The notes below the pieces were generated by a model. It made no database searches. It saw only the letters and a program-made list of their open reading frames with translations, and had not been told where the DNA came from. A stretch of 64,000 nucleotides of DNA, from the NCBI RefSeq assembly GCF_000711735.1, contig NZ_JONL01000011.1, forward strand, positions 1 through 64,000. Reading direction: 5' to 3'. Shown in pieces: positions 60,519 through 64,000 of this stretch. The translations under genes and the position numbers were made by a program. Position 1 is the first letter of the stretch. Each line of letters opens with the position of its first letter. The stretch comes from Maridesulfovibrio frigidus DSM 17176. GTDB taxonomy: Bacteria; Desulfobacterota; Desulfovibrionia; Desulfovibrionales; Desulfovibrionaceae.

Positions 60519-60588
60519 AAATTTATTTAGTGCTTACGAGCTGTCAGGCATATATCCGACAACCCGAATATAATCAATTCTAGTTTTC

Positions 60589-61872
60589 CTAAGATCCTGA
60601 CGAAGAACCACCGGATGGTTTCTTTCTACGTCTGCGCCTTGAAGGGCGGCGGTTCTTAGATGCCGGCTTGCGCTCTTGAGAGTCCGATTCCGGTCTCTTG
60701 GCTGATTCAGAATCTAACTTTTCAGAATCATTAGGACCATCACGACTATCAAGTGGACGCTTTTTCTCTGGACGCGGCCGCGGACGCTCAGGTCTAGCTG
60801 GGCGTTCTCCCTTACTTGGGCGCTCAGGCCTTCCACCACGTTCAGGCTTGCCACTGCGTTCAGGTTTGCTACCGGGACGCTCTCCTCTAGCAGGACGTGA
60901 TCCAGACCTAGCAGGACGCTCTCCTCTAGGTGGACGGGACTCTGACTTCTCAGGACGTCTTCCACCCGAAGGCTGTCCTCGACCAGCTCCGGTGCGTGCT
61001 TGAGGCGCATCGCTTTTGCGGGATTCAACCTCTGTCGGCTCACGCGAAGGCAACTGATCAGGCGATGTTGCCTTTAAAACATCCGGCCAATCATCAAGTG
61101 AAATTTCAATTTCATCCCCTACTTCAGGCAAAATAGTGAGCGTATTTCTAAAGAAATTTGATCTCGTTACCTTGGCATTTCCGTGGGCTGTATCATAGCG
61201 CTTGCCAAGTTTAGGGCAACGTTTATGGAACTGTTCGTAGTTTTCCTGTTCAAAAGACAGACAGCATAGCAAACGACCGCAAATACCTGAAATCTTTGTT
61301 GGATTAAGGAAAAGATTCTGCTCTTTAGCCATCCGTATGGTGACAGGCATAAACTTTCTCATAAAACGACGACAGCAACATATCTGACCGCAGTTCCCGA
61401 TAGCACCCAGCATCTGGGTTTCGTGACGCACGCCAATCTGACGAAGCTCAATGCGAGTTCTGTATTCTTTTACAAGATCTTTAACTAGCTCACGAAAATC
61501 AATTCTTCCCGGCGCAGTAAAGTAAAAAATCATTTTGCTTCGATCGAAGAAAACTTCGACATCTACAAGCTTCATTTCGAGCTTCTGACCTTCTATGCAC
61601 CCTTTGCAAAATTTCAGAGCATCGCGTGAAAGCGCCTTATTTTCGGCGTCTATTGTGAGGTCTTCTTCACCAGCAAGACGATATATTGTTTTTACAGACT
61701 CTTCAGTAACATCTTCAGGTAAATCCTGTTGAGATACGAATACTTTTCCAAGCCCCATTCCCTGCTCAGTCTTAACAATAACCGAATGCCCCTCGCGGAC
61801 CACAAAAGGTCCAGAGGAGAAATAGTATATCTGACCGAAATCATTAAACTTTACACCTAATATTTGAGACAT
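60589..61872 (-). CDS. ricT: RicT/YaaT (PSP1-domain) protein with long basic tail
   Basis: The protein has 427 residues. The PSP1 core (residues 1-270) has MIFYFTAPGRIDFRELVKDL, the Cys-rich CGQICCCRRFM and GICGRLLCCLSFEQENY motifs, as in RicT, whose complex in Bacillus carries iron-sulfur clusters and affects RNA maturation. Residues 270-427 are an Arg/Pro/Gly/Glu-rich disordered tail with repeated GERPAR and RPERxx units ending SRRRRRKKP. The tail is not part of the family core and could bind RNA. Confidence 0.85.
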   Translation of the reverse strand: MSQILGVKFNDFGQIYYFSSGPFVVREGHSVIVKTEQGMGLGKVFVSQQDLPEDVTEESVKTIYRLAGEEDLTIDAENKALSRDALKFCKGCIEGQKLEMKLVDVEVFFDRSKMIFYFTAPGRIDFRELVKDLVKEYRTRIELRQIGVRHETQMLGAIGNCGQICCCRRFMRKFMPVTIRMAKEQNLFLNPTKISGICGRLLCCLSFEQENYEQFHKRCPKLGKRYDTAHGNAKVTRSNFFRNTLTILPEVGDEIEISLDDWPDVLKATSPDQLPSREPTEVESRKSDAPQARTGAGRGQPSGGRRPEKSESRPPRGERPARSGSRPARGERPGSKPERSGKPERGGRPERPSKGERPARPERPRPRPEKKRPLDSRDGPNDSEKLDSESAKRPESDSQERKPASKNRRPSRRRRRKKPSGGSSSGS

Positions 61873-62020
61873 TATTTAAGAACCTTATATATTACCACCA
61901 TCGAGGGCGGTTAAAACTTTATTTGAATGGGATACAATAGACCACTTCCCAATGAACTTCAATTCAGTTCTATATCTATAACATACTCAAATAAAACAAT
62001 AAAAAATATTAAGCAAAAAA

Positions 62021-62044
62021 AATCCGCAGCAAGTGCCGCGGATT
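62021..62044 (-). terminator. Terminator after the response regulator
   Basis: AATCCGC (62021-62027) pairs with GCGGATT (62038-62044), with a run of T on the minus strand. Confidence 0.75.
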
Positions 62045-62122
62045 AACCGTCTTTTCAGAAAAACAAAACATGCTAAAAAATTTCCCCTGCCAGAGAGAAG
62101 CTCTAAAAGAGAACCTCCGACA

Positions 62123-62530
62123 CTAGCTGTTTTGTACTGAAAATCCTAAATTTTTCATCTCTTTAAGCAATTTATCTTCTACAATAGGTTTCACAAGATA
62201 GGATGTCGCCCCGCCAAGAAAGAAAGCATCGTGCGTTTCTTTTCGATCATCCAGCATAGTTGTAACAATAACTTTGACTTCATTTTTTTCGTCAATACTA
62301 AAGTCTTTCTCTATAGCCCTTATCTCGCGTAGAGCCTGCTGCCCGTCCATTTCCGGCATTACGAGGTCAAGACATACCAAATCGTATGATTTCCCATCCT
62401 CGAGTCCCTTCTTGAAAGCAAAAACAGCCTCTTCACCATTAACAGCAATGTCACACTGAGCGTAAGGTTTCATGATCTCATGCAACATATTGCGGCAGTA
62501 AAAATCATCGTCAACAATAAGCATTCGCAT
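62123..62530 (-). CDS. CheY-like single-domain response regulator
   Basis: The protein has 135 residues, one receiver domain. The acidic pair LIVDDDF, the phospho-acceptor Asp in VCLDLVMPEMDG, the Thr of VIVTTM and the Lys of YLVKPI are all present, so it can be phosphorylated. GGAGGT lies 8 bases before ATG 62530. There is no output domain. It stands alone without a kinase nearby; the two chemoreceptors in the window are distant. It may act in chemotaxis or as a phosphorelay carrier. Confidence 0.9.
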   Translation of the reverse strand: MRMLIVDDDFYCRNMLHEIMKPYAQCDIAVNGEEAVFAFKKGLEDGKSYDLVCLDLVMPEMDGQQALREIRAIEKDFSIDEKNEVKVIVTTMLDDRKETHDAFFLGGATSYLVKPIVEDKLLKEMKNLGFSVQNS

Positions 62531-62670
62531 GCAGATGCACCTCCATTTTAGGCTAGCTTTACAAGCATACAGTTATCTCTTCTCAAAAAACTCTGTCACT
62601 ATTATAAACTAAAATCAAGTTGCGAGCACAATCAAAACCATACAAATTAGATAAATTCAAGGTAGAATTA

Positions 62671-64000
62671 TTAATTCTCTAGACTTTTCCACCTTATTGG
62701 AATCATACCATATAAGGATGTTTTACGAAGAACAATTCCTCTATATTTTAATTCTTGTTCTACTTTAGGCACAACGAAGTTATATCTATTTAAAAAACCA
62801 CACGCCGCAATTGCCTGCTTTGGTTTAACTTTTTCATATAACTTCGGAGAAAAAGATCCTGCGCTTCCGTGGTGCGGCAATACTAAAACATCTGCAGATA
62901 TGTCATCACCATATCTTAGCAGAGCATTGATACCTGTTTTTTCAATATCTCCCGGAATACAAATTAATCCTTTGCCGTTCCAAACAAGGCGTAAAAAAAG
63001 TGAACTATCATTTCGCTTTCCATTAAAATCTGGTGCAGGATGCAATATCTGTAAAATTAATCCAGGCTCAATCTCAATGACATCTCCGCGCATGACTTTA
63101 TGCTGAGTAAGTTCGCTAAGCGCAAATGCTTTCGTAAATCTCTCACCTAGAGTTCCTTCCGGCATATTTCCATCTGAATAAAATTTACCAACATCAAATT
63201 TTTCAAAAAGATAGGCTAAACCTCCAGCATGATCCCGGTCCGCATGAGTCATAAAAATATTATCAATCTTAGGTAAATGCCCGCTAGTAAGCCAAGGCCC
63301 CACAATGGCTTTACCAATATCGAATGAATCTCCCCACGCCCCGCCACCATCGACGATAGTTCTCGTTCCCTGTGGTCCCGTTATTACAAGGCACTGCGAT
63401 TGGCCAGTATCAAGCATGTTGACCGTGACATATTCAGGACCGACACCCGGCAAGTTGCCGGAATAAATCATAGTACCGATTCTTGATGCGAACAGCAGGA
63501 CTATTAAAATCAGTATGGTAATTTTAACTTTGCGGCTTTTACGAATGCAGACCAGCAACAATAGTACAAGAAAATAAATTATGAATTCTTGCCAAAGCGG
63601 TCTGTAAAAAGCGTATTCAGGCAACCAGCCGGATGTTACGGCCGACCTAACAAGACTGAGCATATAATCGAAACACGCAGCGCCAAGAGCAAACAACTTC
63701 TGCGAAACAAAACTGTTTACGAATGATGCTAGCAACCCGCCAAGGCCACAGATAGGCATCAGGAAAAGACCCAGCATCGGAATCCACAAAACGTTAAACA
63801 TCAAATTCGGTATCAGTACCCCGAAATTCCATATTGTGAGCGGAAGAATCGTTAAATTTGCGCTGAGGCTGACAGCTAATACTGCCAGAACAAAATATAC
63901 AGCTTTAGTGAAAATGTTGGTTCCGCAAGGAATTACGGCTTGGAAATAAGGATAAAAAACCGCTATTCCACTAACAGCCAACACTGAAAGCTGAAATCCC
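62671..64000 (-). CDS. comEC: ComEC/Rec2-family DNA uptake protein, 5' end outside window
   Basis: The frame is open to the right window edge, giving about 442 visible residues of the C-terminal part. It starts within a GFQLSVLAVSGI segment typical of the ComEC membrane domain, has about five more membrane helices, and ends with a metallo-beta-lactamase-like domain: MLDTGQSQCLVITGPQG, FMTHADRDHAGGLAYLFEKF and VLVLPHHGSAGSFSPKLYE. ComEC forms the channel for single-stranded DNA uptake. The metal-binding HxDxDH is read as HADRDH, intact. Confidence 0.88.
   Translation of the reverse strand, partial: GFQLSVLAVSGIAVFYPYFQAVIPCGTNIFTKAVYFVLAVLAVSLSANLTILPLTIWNFGVLIPNLMFNVLWIPMLGLFLMPICGLGGLLASFVNSFVSQKLFALGAACFDYMLSLVRSAVTSGWLPEYAFYRPLWQEFIIYFLVLLLLVCIRKSRKVKITILILIVLLFASRIGTMIYSGNLPGVGPEYVTVNMLDTGQSQCLVITGPQGTRTIVDGGGAWGDSFDIGKAIVGPWLTSGHLPKIDNIFMTHADRDHAGGLAYLFEKFDVGKFYSDGNMPEGTLGERFTKAFALSELTQHKVMRGDVIEIEPGLILQILHPAPDFNGKRNDSSLFLRLVWNGKGLICIPGDIEKTGINALLRYGDDISADVLVLPHHGSAGSFSPKLYEKVKPKQAIAACGFLNRYNFVVPKVEQELKYRGIVLRKTSLYGMIPIRWKSLEN

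Noticed and set aside
60698-61003. Open plus frame rich in Gly/Arg/Ser repeats
   Set aside because: Shadow of the low-complexity RicT tail on the opposite strand.

Overview
The window reads as a Desulfovibrio-type sulfate reducer (Desulfovibrionaceae, Desulfobacterota). This is inferred from the mix of gene families and their order: a RicT homologue just upstream of metG, an orphan FeoA, a DctPQM-type TRAP system, an OFA-type transporter beside rhodanese and MauE/DoxX proteins, two large chemoreceptors and an AT-leaning base composition. No 16S or other species marker is present, so genus is not fixed.

Positions 1 to about 24,000 are a prophage, or a composite of related prophages, cut by the left window edge. 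Almost all virion and replication genes are on the minus strand. From right to left they are a DnaB-type helicase, a replisome-organizer-like protein with iteron-like repeats inside and upstream of its gene, a helix-turn-helix protein, a compact tyrosine recombinase, a packaging module (large terminase, a 218-residue protein, a small helix-turn-helix protein), a lysis/membrane cluster, and a podovirus-like head module (portal, capsid-staple-like, scaffold-like, N4-gp56-type major capsid, adaptors, tail fibre). The packaging module is present twice. The left copy lost the first ~180 codons of its terminase next to IS3-family left-end remnants, and a third scrap of the small gene lies beside them. 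Between the modules sit probable cargo genes: two HigB/HigA-type toxin-antitoxin pairs, a 224-residue membrane protein and a pentapeptide-repeat membrane protein on the plus strand, and a TPR membrane protein on the minus strand. A tRNA-Arg(CCG) gene marks the right border.

Positions 24,200 to 37,200 are host backbone: a MauE/DoxX-rhodanese-OFA transporter operon, the small SRP RNA, a cupin, ribB behind an FMN riboswitch, a double-Cache chemoreceptor, a polysaccharide deacetylase lipoprotein, an MscS-like channel, a DJ-1/PfpI protein, tRNA-Ser(GGA) with a degenerate partial duplicate ~500 bp away, and pyrD-pyrK.

Positions 37,200 to 46,800 carry a U32 peptidase-like protein, a MIF-type tautomerase, and an XRE regulator divergent from a TRAP transporter. 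The transporter is followed on the same strand by an M20 ureido-hydrolase, pyrC and pyrE. With pyrD/pyrK nearby and purF and carB further right, this is a nucleotide-centred region; uptake and use of a ureido or pyrimidine-related compound is a reasonable inference.

Positions 46,900 to 64,000 hold a second chemoreceptor, a class A penicillin-binding protein, a YkgJ-type cysteine-cluster protein, purF, carB, feoA with a small partner, slyX, metG, ricT, a CheY-like response regulator and the 3' part of comEC.

No searches were run. Function calls rest on recognised family motifs in the translated proteins and on gene order. Divergence counts between duplicated copies were made by eye.
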